Below, piece by piece: positions 12,180 to 27,790 of a stretch of DNA of 64,000 nt (within the stretch, counting starts at the first letter, position 1; each line of letters begins with the position of its first letter). Where the stretch lies: assembly GCA_013433145.1 (NCBI GenBank), contig CM024175.1, positions 11,726,914 to 11,790,913 on the forward strand, written 5' to 3'. Made by a program: the position numbers and the translations under genes. The notes under the pieces are model-generated. The model was not told the origin of the DNA. It saw only the letters and a list, made by a program, of their open reading frames with translations, and made no database searches. This DNA comes from Ascaris suum (taxonomy: Eukaryota > Nematoda > Chromadorea > Rhabditida > Ascarididae).

Positions 12180-15100
12180 TCATAGCCAATGACGTATCAT
12201 CTTGATCTGTGAGCCCTTTTCCTCCATCATACGATGAAGCCTCAGAGATTGATCGTCGTCCTCAGCAAGAGGGGTCTCACAATAAATGAAACGCTTCAGT
12301 GAGGGAGTCTCCAAGACAGGCAACACATCCTCCACCTTGCACAATGCAGTACTCGCCATCGACAGATACTCTAGCTTGGGAAGACGGCACAAGTCTGCTA
12401 TACTGGAATTAATAAGGGATTAAACAGATGCACTGTCTTGGATTGGAATAATATTTAGAATATAAGACGCAAAGTGCATTTCATTGACGACTGTAATCGG
12501 AGGTCATTTTCTAGTCATTCCCATCAGGAATTATATCGGATAGTGAATAATGCAAACGTGCAGGAAATATTAACCTGTTACAAGAGGACAACGAAAAGCT
12601 TTCGTGATGAAATTCAAATCGACGGTTAACTTACTTGACATTAAACACGAAGTTCGTTGCTTTAATTATTTTGCAATGGAAATCGCTAGAGAGTAAAACA
12701 ATAAGCAGCATGAAATAATGGACCAGCGCCCATTGTGGATAAGATTATGCCCTCGGGTGTCGACGGGAAGGCAACACATAAATAAGGGTACTTTCCTCTG
12801 TTGGCTGATGCTGTCAGCTGGGAATGTCGATCAGGTTGTCATTACTCTATAGAAACAGATCAGAAATGGGGAAGGGGGAAGAGGGAGGGGAGGGGATGTG
12901 AAGATGGGAACGGCAGAAAAGCGAAGAACAGGTGAGATTAAACCAAACTATTCTCAAAATTAAGTATGGAAGAATCCGGCTTAGCTATGCGGTTAAACTC
13001 TTTATCAGCGTTATTCCAACGCAAGTTACTAAACTGTCGTATCCGCTTCTCACGCATCTGCTATCCATCTTTGCTCCTTGTATCAAACCATGAAAAGCGC
13101 CATGCAGAACTGAATAGGATTTCATTCTGTAGAACACAAAACGATGAAATAAAATTTCATATACTAATCAAAATTAACAAAGACGAACCTTTGAATAGGA
13201 TTCGAATCCACGGTGAGATAAGTGAGACGAGGAAAAATAGAGAATTCACATAAGCTCGTAAACGCATTTCCCGAAGCATCGAATATGGTTATGAAAGCAG
13301 CTAATGGCTCCAAACGCTTTAAACTGAAACAACACTTGCTCGATGACATTATGGAAATATTTCTTTCAAGTAGACAATATAGAATTTTTATCATTTTCCC
13401 CTCAACAAACTTTATTTACTTAGATTTGATTATAGCACTTCCCACATCAACCACATCGAAGCTTTTCTGCTGATATTAAAAAAAAATCCTGCAAACGACC
13501 TTCAATACCGAAAAGGAAAGCAACTGCCACCAAAAAAAATTATTTCTATCATCAGAGGAAGCAATGCCAACCTTCGAAGTCCAAGATTTTTTAATCTTAA
13601 CTGGGCGCCCCTATTTCCTGAATAAATGATTTTGTCGACAAGCCTTTCGCCATTCTCGTCAACACTTCGCAAATGAGCTTTTAGGCGTTGTTGCGCCATC
13701 ATATCTCGGTACATCTCACGTCTTTGAGGGTCCAATTCATCTGCTAATCGCTTTAGATTCGCTAATATTTGGTCGTGATATTGAATCGAATCCAGTTCCA
13801 TAAGACAGCGTGTTAACGTGAACAACGGCCACTAAAATTCAGCAAGATATTCTGCCCGGAGCATTCTATGCGATAAAGGATGAAAGATATACTAAGGCCA
13901 TAGCCTGTGCACGAACAAGGAAGTCGGAAGATGCAAAAAGAATTTATGCTGCGATACTATGTGCGAACAGACAATTAAACGTAATTAATTGACTGCTGCA
14001 CTTCCCGCACGGAATTTACCGTGCCTAAATCATCCTTGCAGGTAAACGACAGCAGTATTATCTTACCTATGATCTGAACCGATAAATACGGATAAATGAC
14101 AACTCAAATTCGACCAAGTGCTAAACGCCCTCAAAATATACTGCATCAGTTCAAATTTAAATCATCTGCGGATAAAACGTGCTTGTAATTTCGTAACGCC
14201 TAAGTATACCTGTCGTTTCTTCATAATCGTTCATGTTGCCTATCTGTTGCAAAAGCTTGTTGTAAATTGTTTTATAATTCCCTAACGATTGATCATCCAC
14301 TTAGTGGATTTCTATCGCCAATCTTTATTATTCAAATCCTTGAAATATTCCAAACGAAGTCGATGGCATTAATAATAACCCTATCCAGAATCCATTCTAC
14401 CCATTCGGAAGCGTTCTAATACAGTTGGTGCTTGGAACGATACCTTTTATTCCCGCGCCTGTTGAAATGCTCTTCTACCTGGTTTTTTTGGGAACCTCAT
14501 TCCATAGAATATTTTGTTCGGTGTCATGTATGCATGCTTTTTGAGGTTTTATTGTTCGATACAATCTGGTTGTATCTTCTTGTCATGTAAATTTTTTTAA
14601 ATGCGAATTGTCATCGTCCGCTGCTTCTTATGGGGTTTCCCACTTAAAATGCGATGCACTTTTATTATCGAAATTTTTAGTGCTGCAAATATTTGACCGC
14701 AACTATGGAAATGTCCTCTGAAAAATTTTTCTAGAAGGAAACGAGAGAAAACTGGATTTTCTTAGGTCCTCATTGTCGCTAATCTTCACTATGTATAGAG
14801 GATAAATAATCGCTGATAGGGTGCTAATGAACGGATAAATTGATGACTAATCCCTCATTCTGCCAATCCGCCTCAGCTATTGTTTCATTTACCACCCCGA
14901 TGAATGCAAAGGATATGCTGAAATGAGCTCGCCCATCAACGAATATACCACACCCGAGACTGTCATAAAATGTAGAAGAGAACGAAAGAGATGCTTAAAG
15001 GTGGATGTGCCAACATTCGAGCCTACCCCCTCCTCCCCATTAACTTCAAAACTGCACGCACCTAACAGTATTTATTGCAACATCGTTAAGAAGCATTTAG

Positions 15101-17326
15101 GTTTATGAAGCAATTTTTTAAGTATTTTAATTCGTCAAAAATATCGAAAAACTTTGCTCACGGCAAATTTCATAGCATTTTTTACTCGCTGACATCGACA
15201 TCGCATTTTATTATCAATGAAATCGCTCCAACAATTCCTCTCCCCCCCCCCCCCATCCTTGCTGCTCAAATGTATTTTAGAACAGGTAAGCACAACTCCC
15301 CCTTCCCCCCCCCCCCTTTCCCCACTTCATCCTCGCCTCATGAACCAATTTGCTACGCATAGGGCGAGGATTTTTTGGGGAACCTCCCCTCTCCGGACAA
15401 TAGTTTCTGAGATTTTAACTCCGTTGGAATCACTACTTCCAAGGAAGAGACTAGTTAAAACAAGAGAACGTTACGAAAACAATTCAAACAACGACCTTAT
15501 TGAGACGATCGGTTTTTTCTTTTGATATCTCTTCAATTAGCGCGTTGCAATTTTCGATAACAGTGCTCAACGCTTCGCTTCTCGCTTTCGACGGCTGACG
15601 TCTATCTATGTCATAGGCAGCATAAATAGCCTTCACATCCATAAATCCTTCCTCAGGCTCCACCTCACCAAGAACTAGACCTGCTGGCGATTTCAACATT
15701 GCAGTGCCCAATGTGGTTGATGAATTAACGCAGAATACTCGAGCATATGTAGCCTTCTTATATATCGAAATCTGCAATATTTGCGTGAGAAGTTTTGATT
15801 CAAAAAACGGAAAGTGAATGTCAAAGTGAATCATTCAATCAAAACTCTTTGAATTCAATACGCTGCTGACAATAATTTGTAACTACAAGCGGTAAACATA
15901 AACATAATAATTGGTTATTAGAAAAAAGCATTACTCGTAATAGTGGTAAGGAATTCTTTTGTAGTAATTACGCACTGCTAGAAGTAACAAATAGTAAGTA
16001 TTAAACGCCATCACAAGTCGTGGTTGGTATTAGATAATGCTGTGCAGCAATAGGTAGGTGGTATGCTACGAGGTAATTGACAATGTTAGCTGTAATAGTA
16101 GTAAGTAACACAGGCAATAACTGTGAGTAGTGCTCCACTCAGATGGAACAGATACGGGGGCTCTAAATTCCATTAGAGACATGATGACAATCGGGCATCG
16201 TTGACTTCCTTCGGCTATTTCAAAGTTAGGGTGGTCACGGGGTATGACATCACTCGTCATACCTACTTCTTGAGGTAATAAAGGAGGAGGAAGGACGATG
16301 CGGTTTTCAGTAATGAGGAACCCGGAGGGATAAATAAACGAATGAAAGAAGGAACTAACGGGAGTCCAACGGATGGTCTGTTGGATATCAGACGGAAACG
16401 AGACGATATTTTTGACCTCTTCAACGCCTACCGGATCGCTGAGCACAAGGACCGCCGAACGATGCGATTCATCAAAGATGAGGCTCGTCACCGTCGTAGT
16501 TTTCGAACGTTCGCTATCTGAACGGCCAATTATGCATGAAGTTATAAACATAGCTGACACCTTAATCTAACAGCACAGAGCCAAAGCCCCGGTAAAACAG
16601 AGGATGGAGATGAAAAAAATCAAACAATATGTGAAAGGAAAACGTCCTTGTAAACTCCAGGGCGCAACATTAGAAACACTTGAATTTTTCGTTCTAAGAA
16701 ATCTAACGAAGGCGCATAACTACTTACAGAATCCGGCTACTTGCCAAAAACAAATAAATGCAACAACCGGAAGAATTTCAGCAAAGAGAAAATATCTGCC
16801 AATCCCAACAACAGTCTGTTCCCATCGAGCGTTTGATGGGTCCAATTAATAACTGATTTGAAGAACGAATTCGCAGACACGATATGTTTCATTTGCATAA
16901 AAATTAATTAATTAATTAATTAACAAGTAAAGAAATAAGTAAATAAGTACGTGTACGTGTATACGTAAAATTTATATCAATCGTCCTTTGAAAACGCTTA
17001 TAACAACAGGTTTTCGAGCAACCGCCATTTCTTAAATATCATATTTATGTACCATAAGACAGCTGTGTTCTTCTTACAACCCTCCTCCTCTTCCTTTCGA
17101 CTGCAAATTCTATCCCCCTGTAAACGAGGGGGAACTCATAAACTGCCACAGTTCATTAGAACATCTCACCATTTATATGGGCGTGTAAAGCAGTACCTTT
17201 ATGGGCCTCATTTGTGTTGCGGTATATCCCTAATGCAGCTCTCGCTTTAGTGCTTAGAAGTGCTATTGGCAGATAGCCATGGAATTGCTGCATGTATAAA
17301 TACAAACATAAACGAATAAACAAACA

Positions 17327-17403
<77 letters not shown>

Positions 17404-20400
17404 ATCAAATAAACATCAAGATATATTTATTCGTCAAATTAGGATGAATTTATCCGAGGATTCTTCCCTTCCTAACATAAATTCCGTCTCCACTTTGCCC
17501 TGAGCAAAACTTCCATAAGCCCCTTCGCGAGGCACAAAGCCATGCAAAAGTGCCAACTCTCTCGACTGCAAGTCAATTCTTTAAGAACCATTAAATACAC
17601 GAAAACAAGCATTGTGGAATGCAAATCTATGCATTAATATAATTGCTGCAAATAACAGTAAAAAATAAAGTGGCCAAACATATGGTAAAATAGCCATACT
17701 GTAAGGATCCATCGCAATTAGCCATTCCGTGTATATCCATGCACTCTGATCCTCCGGATCAGTGAAGAATGCATTTGCCAGCTTCTGCAACATTACAGTA
17801 TGAAAGTTGATTGAATTCCTAGAGCAAAAACATTCCCAAAAGGGCAATTAGAGTCGTAGATCATGGAGAAAGAAAAATGCCTCTGGGCTATCAAATATCT
17901 GCTCGAGTGACTCAAATCTGGCGGTGTCAGCGGGTTGAACTCTTCACTGATAATGCCAACACAAGAAACTGGCATTCCCCCCACTTCAAAAAGTGGAAAG
18001 ACAATTCTTTCTTCTTATTCACGGTGTTGACGTTTTCTTCCTAAGGATCGGAAAGCTGTCCATGCAGTGCGTGAAACGAGATAAGAACAGAACCAAATCC
18101 GTCATAATGGGCGCCAGAGAGTGTTGCACGACTCCTAAACAGCCATAGAGGTGGAACAGAAAACCCCATGCGCGAAGATGACGTCATAAGACATATGCGC
18201 ATACCACGACTTCATAACAGAATACTTATTACAGTGGACATCTTGCAGAACTTCCCACCTCGTCTCTTCCCTTTCATCACTGCTGAGGCAGTCCTCAATG
18301 AACACGATACTCTAAGGTTCTTCGTCAAATCACATTTTCAAACAAGGATATAAGGATTCAAGCGATTTCCAATACCTTCAACTCTCGAGCAATCGTTTCT
18401 TCGTCCAACAGCACGCATCCCAAGGACTCATGTGCACGCGATAGCAAAGATGAACGATAATGCCATGCTGAGTAGTTGCTAAAGTTGGCGTTGATCATTC
18501 GATCCGAAAACCTGAACCAAAGAATGCTTCACGTTCCACGCAAAATAATTCCACCTGGATGGATGATGAATAATTTCTAGCTAAAATATTGACCGCAGCA
18601 TATGGGTGCTTTAATGATACAGCAACCATCAACGAAAAGTCCTTCTTCCATGCAGTCTAACTAAACTCCCTTCGCGGACGTGTTATAAAACATTATTATT
18701 TTAAACATATTTCCCACGATCACTACAGAAGACATTTCTTTCATACAAAAAAAGAAACCCCGTGTGTCAATGCGTCAGTTACTAACCTGCAACTTTCCGC
18801 GAAAATATGGAGGCTTTTGCAAATATATCGCAAAATCTATTCTTTACATCCCTGATAAAAATAAGTCGAACCCTTGGTCTCAAGCTACGGTGAGAGATGA
18901 CTGACAGCTGTCACTTTTCGGACTACGTTTTGAAAACAAAGCGTGCAGCCGTCTCTATTCTAATGCACTCTTAATCGGTACACTTTTGCAGCTTCCAGCC
19001 TGTTTGCGCTTCGGTAGTCCCAAAAGAGTGTCGATTTCCTCGGTCCGACACATATGTAACCAGCAGGAGAACAGGTCGTTCTGATTACCCTGCAGCGGGT
19101 CAGACATCGGCTCGCTCAACTAGCAAGATTTTTCGAATATCGGCAGTTCAATCAAAGCCATGAGTTGGCACAACATTCTGCCGCAGCAACATATTATCAA
19201 GCTCGTTGATTTTAACGTTTTCTTTCTGTGCTCAGCCCTGTACCCATGGTACTCACTCAGACCTTTTTTTAAAAATTTGCATCGTATATAAGGGTTTAAT
19301 TTTACCTTATCATTGATATTTTTCCCAGCAAGTTGCTTGTTTCTTGTCTGCAGATGCCCGATAATAAACACACTGCAAAAATCCCCACCGTGTGAAGGAA
19401 ATATTCAAAACTTCCTTACTACCAGGTCCCGCTGCATCTGATGATGATTCAATGCACACGACTGTGACCTCATGGTAAATGCACCTAGGATTAACTTCGC
19501 CTTCTACTAGCAAATCACCAGCTAATGCCTTCTTCGATAGTTCGAAAGACAAACAATGCACAAAGGCACTCCGACACTGACAGCTTCTACAAAGAAGACG
19601 CTACTAAACCATGGGTCGGTCCCTTCAATATCTCCCATAGCTAATACCGCATTCGACACTGATAAGGACGCGTTCAGTACTCTTCAACAACTCCAACTTG
19701 TACGGTGAAAATTCCATGGAGTACATAAGTCGCCAATACTACCTGATCAGGAATTTAAACTCTTCAACGCCGTATGATGAATGCAAATTTTATTTGGCTC
19801 CTGCTTAGATGAGAACCACTGTTGGCTGAAGAGTGAAAACACCATCCGCAAGTGGGATAGTAACTCGCAATTTTTCGTACCTCTCACCAGTTCTATTGTG
19901 CACACAAAGCGGCAGACCTGGAGAATTTTAGATCTGCGGTGGCCATGGTAGCTCAGTCGTTAAAAAGCGCGTACTTTGAGCGGAAGACGAAGGTTCGGAT
20001 ACCTTTTTCAAACAGTGTTTTCATTCTTCATCAAACAGTGACTATTATGTAAGTCCTAGTCAGACTAGAGCTGGCTTTACCATACTCCCCAGTAATGCTA
20101 GTTCACTTCAGCGTTACAGGGAGAGTAGAAATAATGTGCTTAAGCAACATTTATGCCGAGTCCAGACGACTGGATCGGCTTAGTCGAATGTGGGCTCCTG
20201 TGGGCAACTTTTCTACTCGTCAACGAACAAGTCAACTACCACTGAATGCAAGATAAAACCACCAACAGATGCATTCACTTCTCACATCATAGCTTATTAA
20301 TCAGCTTCCTGAAAACGAGTTCCTCCTGTTATAAAACTATCTTCTCCCAAACGCAATCTTCAAAAGCAGGAAAACGCTGTTTAATTTTTTAATTTTTCGA

Positions 20401-23400
20401 AGACATTTTCCGAGATCTGCCGTTGCATGAAAACTTTTGCTTACGACCTTGCTCACAAAACTCAGAAAAAACTGCGCACTCTATTATATATCGTCTATGA
20501 AAGCAATATCATCACCAAACATCATAGACGCTGCTGAGTCTGAGGTTAGCGGTGCCACTTCACAATATTAGCATCATATTATCCGCAAAACGGTTCGCAT
20601 TCTCTTCGGCCTATCTTACAGCCAAAATTTGCATAAGAGTATTAAGCATGTACTACCCCCCCCCCCTTTTCTCTTTTCCCCCAACTAAACTCAAATTTAT
20701 CCACTTGCTCTCCACAATATACACATAAGTCACGCAAAGTCTGACCTTGTTCGGTGACGCTATCAAGTTTATTAGCGCTTGCACGGTGCATAATGCAAAA
20801 ACTATTTTCTAACAGAAAAAGTTTACAGAAAAAAAAAACAAGACGGAAGATGGCAAAAACGTTCAGGACGTAGATTATTAGGTCGCAAAAACGTTGCTGA
20901 TCCGAGCAATCATTTAAAGTCCTACTATCTGATCTGTTATCTGATCAGATAAAAACAATGATCCGAAACAATGACATACCTCAATTACCGACCTTCGGTT
21001 CAGCAGCATCTAATCCTTAGTTCATTTGTTAATCGTAACATTCAATTCATTTGTGAAAATAAGAAAAGACCTACTCCAATTCTTGTTGTTGAGTTAAGCT
21101 GGCAAGTTTAGCAACAAATCGCCGATAATCCCAACAGTGAAAATTGCGTCCATCCATTTGAAGTGCCTTCTCTGTCATCTTCAACTCTCGATCGATATTA
21201 CGCTTAGCCATTAAGCTTAGCGCCCAACCACGATGGAACCATGCACCATAAGACTTCGGGTTTTCCTGTAATGATTCAGAGAAATAAAAAAAAACACGTT
21301 CAAGATAAATTTATATACAGGAAAACGTCATTAGCACACACCTGGTCATGAAATATTGAACAAGAAACACCTGACCTAAGAACTGTTCGAAGAACCGTTT
21401 TTTATCGTCAACTCTAGCAAAGGATTACCTTGGTCAGTCACGAATGCAACGGAAATAACACATATAATCCACTTAATCCACTAACTAAATCCTTTAATTT
21501 CACTAATAAAGATGCCATTGCATGACGAAGCGAATGAGTGGAAATTTTCCACAGCAGTCAATGTCGTCGTTTCTTTTCAACGACGAATTTGTTCGTGAAA
21601 ATTCGAATCCTAAAGAATAGTTTCACGTTCCGATTGAAATTTAAATAACACTGGATCCGAAGCATTAACAAGTTTTGATCATCATCAACATCATTCAATG
21701 AAGCAATTCTTCGAGCATATGAAGCCATATCACCAAAAAATTCCATAACAATCAAACTCAAAAAGAAGAGAGAGCAATTAACACTACAAATCGCAAGAAT
21801 GAGATTAATTAACGACTCTGAAGAAAATGCAAATTTATGCAAAACGTTTGAGAAAAACTTTAATTGTAGTCTGTATTTATTTTTTCGTTTCCCGCCCCTT
21901 CACTATATACTTTTCACTTTCTTCCATTTGCAACTTCACATAACTGTGCAACGAAGTTTTCCTATAGGAGAGAAGCGTCTGCTTCAAAGCCATAAGAAAA
22001 CAGTTTTCGTGATGAAATTGGGATTCTTGAGGTCATATAAATAGCTTATTGAGAAGAGAACATTCTTTGCATTTCTGGAATAAAACAACATCAGATTTCT
22101 AATGGAAAGTTGGTCAAAGTTTGAAAAACATCCTTTCCTATCGGATCTCAACGGATCGGAACGTGAAGCAGGAAATGAAAGGATTAACATGGGAAGTTAT
22201 CAAGGCAACAACCCCGCTCTCTCTATTTCCTTTGCTCTTATTCGATATGACAACGTGCATCCACGTTTTCGAAGAACTCAACCGCTCATTTATTCCTCCC
22301 TTTTTTGATGGAAACACCGCACTATCCACGAGTGATATTTCTATGGTCGCCTAGCTCCATACCTTAACTATTTTTGAATATAGTTCTTCCAGTTTGTACC
22401 TACTCGATGTTTCCACTATTCCCCCCCCCCCCAAAAAAAAACGAAAATTACTATGTTGTTAAGAGAAAGTATGAGCAACCTACCACGATACACTGTTCAC
22501 TAAGCTCGAATTCCGCCGAAATAAGCATTTCGTTTCGTTTCATAATGGCTTCTTCGTTTTCCTCTCCGCTGCTCTGAAGATATGATGTAACCTGTACTGG
22601 CAAATAAACGCAATACATGGAAAAATGCGCACGTAAAAATCGTCTTTGGCCATCTGGAATTTTTCGAGGAGATTACATAAGAGTTCTTTTAATGTATAAA
22701 TTTAAGTTCCAATGTATTAACTAAAACGATGTGAGGATGTTGGCAAGCGTTTCGCTTTATGCGAGTGCTTTTTACCCTTTAGTTGTTTCCGTTTCCACTT
22801 TTTAGTTCACTTTTATGTTTATTTTAACTATGTTTTGCTTGGACTTCTCTTTCTCCCTTTTGTTTGGACTCGCTTCTCTTCCCTTTCGTTTGGGCCTCCT
22901 CCACCTTACCGAAAAATATTTAGTGAAGCTAAATTTAGAGAAATGTCGGCGGTTGTCACGAAGAGGACTTTGTTGTGGACATGTTAAAGTTGAAGAAAAG
23001 AATTAAACTCGACGGGGAAGATGGGGAGAAGGAGGTGACAGCAAGAAAGTTTTCAATTAATTTTGCACCAGTAATGACAGATCTAGCTCAACAAGGAAAT
23101 CATCAAACGAAGTAGGTGTTTAGAACCACCTTGGTGATGAGCTTCTCGATGGTCGCACGGCGAATATTCCAAAATGTGTAGGCGTCAGGATTCTTGGCGA
23201 GTAGCGTGGCCGTTAACTGCAGCATTTCTTCGTCTAGCTCACCTGCATTACCTGTTGTTTAAAAATTCCCAGCTATACAAAAAAATGCAGTTGCTAGCAA
23301 AGTTGGCCCGAATTCAGACAGCGAGAGAGAGAGAGGAGGGGGAGGGAGGGGAAGTGAGAGAGGGCATTGAAAAAAAAGTGACATTAGGAAACGCTATGCT

Positions 23401-23653
23401 CCCTACTTGTTTCAATGAACCTCTGGCAATACTTCGCCACTAAATAAAACAATATCATTTTCACTCGATGTATTGTCTAAAGTGGTAACTGAAATAAATG
23501 CAATGAACTTTCGATTTCGGTTAGTGTGCAGGACAGATAAATAAATGCAGAGGAATTCCGGATCAAAGGAAATAACTCCATCTCTATGTACTGTAGCCAA
23601 AATAAGGATACATTTATATACTTATTTCGACTATCTAATATATGTACATTCAC

Positions 23654-23714
<61 letters not shown>

Positions 23715-23880
23715 CAGGTAAAATACCGCAAAAACGTATGTCAACGACGGCGTTACCTTTGGCTCTCTTGTCGGAAACGCGATCCCTTATTGTAATATAG
23801 GTGCGCAACTTTGCCGCCTCCATCTTCTTTCTCGCCGCCCGTTCCTCCTCAGTCGTTGGCACTTTCTTTACGAAATGCAT
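12180..23880 (-). CDS. RABGGTA: Rab geranylgeranyltransferase alpha subunit (complete, 11 exons)
   Basis: With the beta subunit and Rab escort protein, this subunit supports transfer of geranylgeranyl groups to the C-terminal cysteines of Rab GTPases. Minus-strand exons: 23880-23757, 23242-23130, 22573-22484, 21265-21075, 18511-18376, 17784-17700, 16517-16267, 15771-15496, 13831-13572, 13323-13189, 12402-12180 (stop TGA). They total 1884 nt, 627 residues, every junction in phase. N-terminus MHFVKKVPTTEEERAARKK matches the family. Five prenyltransferase-alpha repeats are visible: NPDAYTFWNIRR (about residue 59), NPKSYGAWFHR (111), NFHCWDYRR (150), NFSNYSAWHYR (182) and DPEDQSAWIYTEW (227). A beta-rich insert domain follows (about 247-400, exons 7-8). 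A helical stretch reads LADELDPQRREMY, then leucine-rich repeats reach the C-terminus (SLKRLEPLAAF, FPRLTYLTVDSNPIQ, LCRLPKLEYLSM). Human RABGGTA is 567 residues. The 16267 donor is the least certain junction. Confidence 0.96.
15900..16135. repeat. TAGTA/GTAATA-rich degenerate low-complexity repeat in intron
   Basis: Within the intron between exons 7 and 8 of RABGGTA, the sequence is built from loosely repeated words such as GTAATAGTAGTAAGTA and AGCAATAGGTAGG. Its complement resembles the TTACTGCTATTACT-like blocks seen at 49900-50210, 60740-60870 and 63180-63490. No regular period can be defined by eye. Confidence 0.4.
17329..17400. repeat. (TA)n microsatellite
   Basis: An uninterrupted TA dinucleotide array of about 70 bases. 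It lies between exons 7 and 6 of RABGGTA (minus-strand order), inside an intron. Length in the assembly may not be exact. Confidence 0.95.
19936..20260 (+). mobile_element. tRNA-derived SINE-like insertion in RABGGTA intron
   Basis: Bases 19941-20012 look like a decayed tRNA gene. GGTAGCTCAGTCGTTAA at 19947 on fits a Pol III A box and D arm, and GGTTCGGATACC at 19992 on fits a B box and T arm, with a plausible anticodon-arm stretch between. The tRNA-like head is followed by a body of about 250 bases with no coding potential. It interrupts the long intron between RABGGTA exons 4 and 5 in the antisense direction. The B-box mismatch and missing bases in the D loop argue against a working tRNA. 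The right boundary is estimated. Confidence 0.55.
23655..23711. repeat. (TA)n microsatellite in RABGGTA intron 1
   Basis: TA array of about 57 bases. It begins about 45 bases inside intron 1, just downstream of the exon 1 donor at 23756 on the minus strand. It creates the tyrosine/isoleucine-repeat open frames in this region, which are artefacts. Confidence 0.95.
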
Positions 23881-23905
23881 AGTGCTTCCTAAAATATGAG
23901 CCATC
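23881..23905 (-). promoter_or_regulatory. Putative trans-splice acceptor of RABGGTA
   Basis: On the minus strand TCATATTTTAG ends at 23889, only eight bases before the start codon at 23880. The TTTTAG context is a good nematode acceptor, and the tiny leader fits spliced-leader addition. It also supports the choice of this ATG. A 5' UTR intron acceptor is the alternative. Confidence 0.5.
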
Positions 23906-26989
<3,084 letters not shown>

Positions 26990-27790
26990 TTTCAGGTTAG
27001 AATAGGGAACTGTTACTGCGCTCCACGCCGAATTCCTCTTGATATCTCATAAGGAGGCGTCTTGGATCTCCTGTCCTTCCCCTCGTACACATTATCGACG
27101 TTATTTAAAACATCCTGAATGGTATTAGGCTCTTCGCTCATGACCACAAAATTATATGATCCTACCTAACACTTCCGTATTCTGTAGAAGGATCTTGATA
27201 CATCCGTCGATTGGCTGAAATACGACAGTGCAAAATGTTATCTGCTTCATATCAGCTATCGGTATGAATGTTTTTTCAGGTCAGGACGTGATCTCCTTCA
27301 TAATATAGATGGTGTTCTTGACCTTGATATTATAACCGACTCTAAATTTCAGTGAAGGCTGCGGTGTTTCGTGGCGTTGAGCATTTTCGCAATGCCTCCA
27401 TTATTACTGCCAACCCATACAAAATGTCCCTAAATGTTTGGGTGGTTTCATTTGCCGTAAAGTTCACCGTGCTCCGTACCAGCAAAGTTACATGACCGAG
27501 TAAAAAATGTTCAAAGTGGGGGCAATTAAATATCACAAGATCAAGTGTGACCCCGATTCTATGTTGTAAAATCGTAAGGAGTTCTTCGATATCCTGCTGC
27601 AAAAAATATTTCGACTTACTCCTCCCTTCAATTCGATGTTCGTCAATATGGCAATACAAACAATGCTCTGTAGATTTTCCACTTTCGCGTTATACGAGTG
27701 TGGAATTGCTTCTTGTCGACATCATTCATCTATCCACTCATTTAGCTTTTAAGTTGCGGTTGAATCATTTCGAAGAACACCTTATATTCT
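26990..27790 (+). mobile_element. Decayed CR1-like non-LTR retrotransposon (RT C-terminal part)
   Basis: Conceptual translation across several frames and stops shows reverse-transcriptase remnants. A block reading DISQGGVLDLLSF then HIIDVI (about 27030-27100) matches the RT GVPQGSVLGPLLF..INDV motif, and RLFAHDH follows at about 27130 in the position of the RT catalytic FADD block. Near 27650-27790 is the CR1-type tail pattern (STFALYECGIASC, then SF..FR). The stretch at 27268-27330 (ATGAATGTTTTTTCAGG..TCAGGACGTGAT) is alignable at DNA level with 41836-41900 of the second element. It has frameshifts and stops throughout, so it is a dead copy. The ORF 27342-27659 on the opposite strand is a shadow. 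Confidence 0.7.

Noticed and set aside
19941..20012. Functional tRNA gene
   Set aside because: B box and D loop deviate from consensus and the acceptor stem is not restored, so it is better read as a SINE head or tRNA pseudogene.
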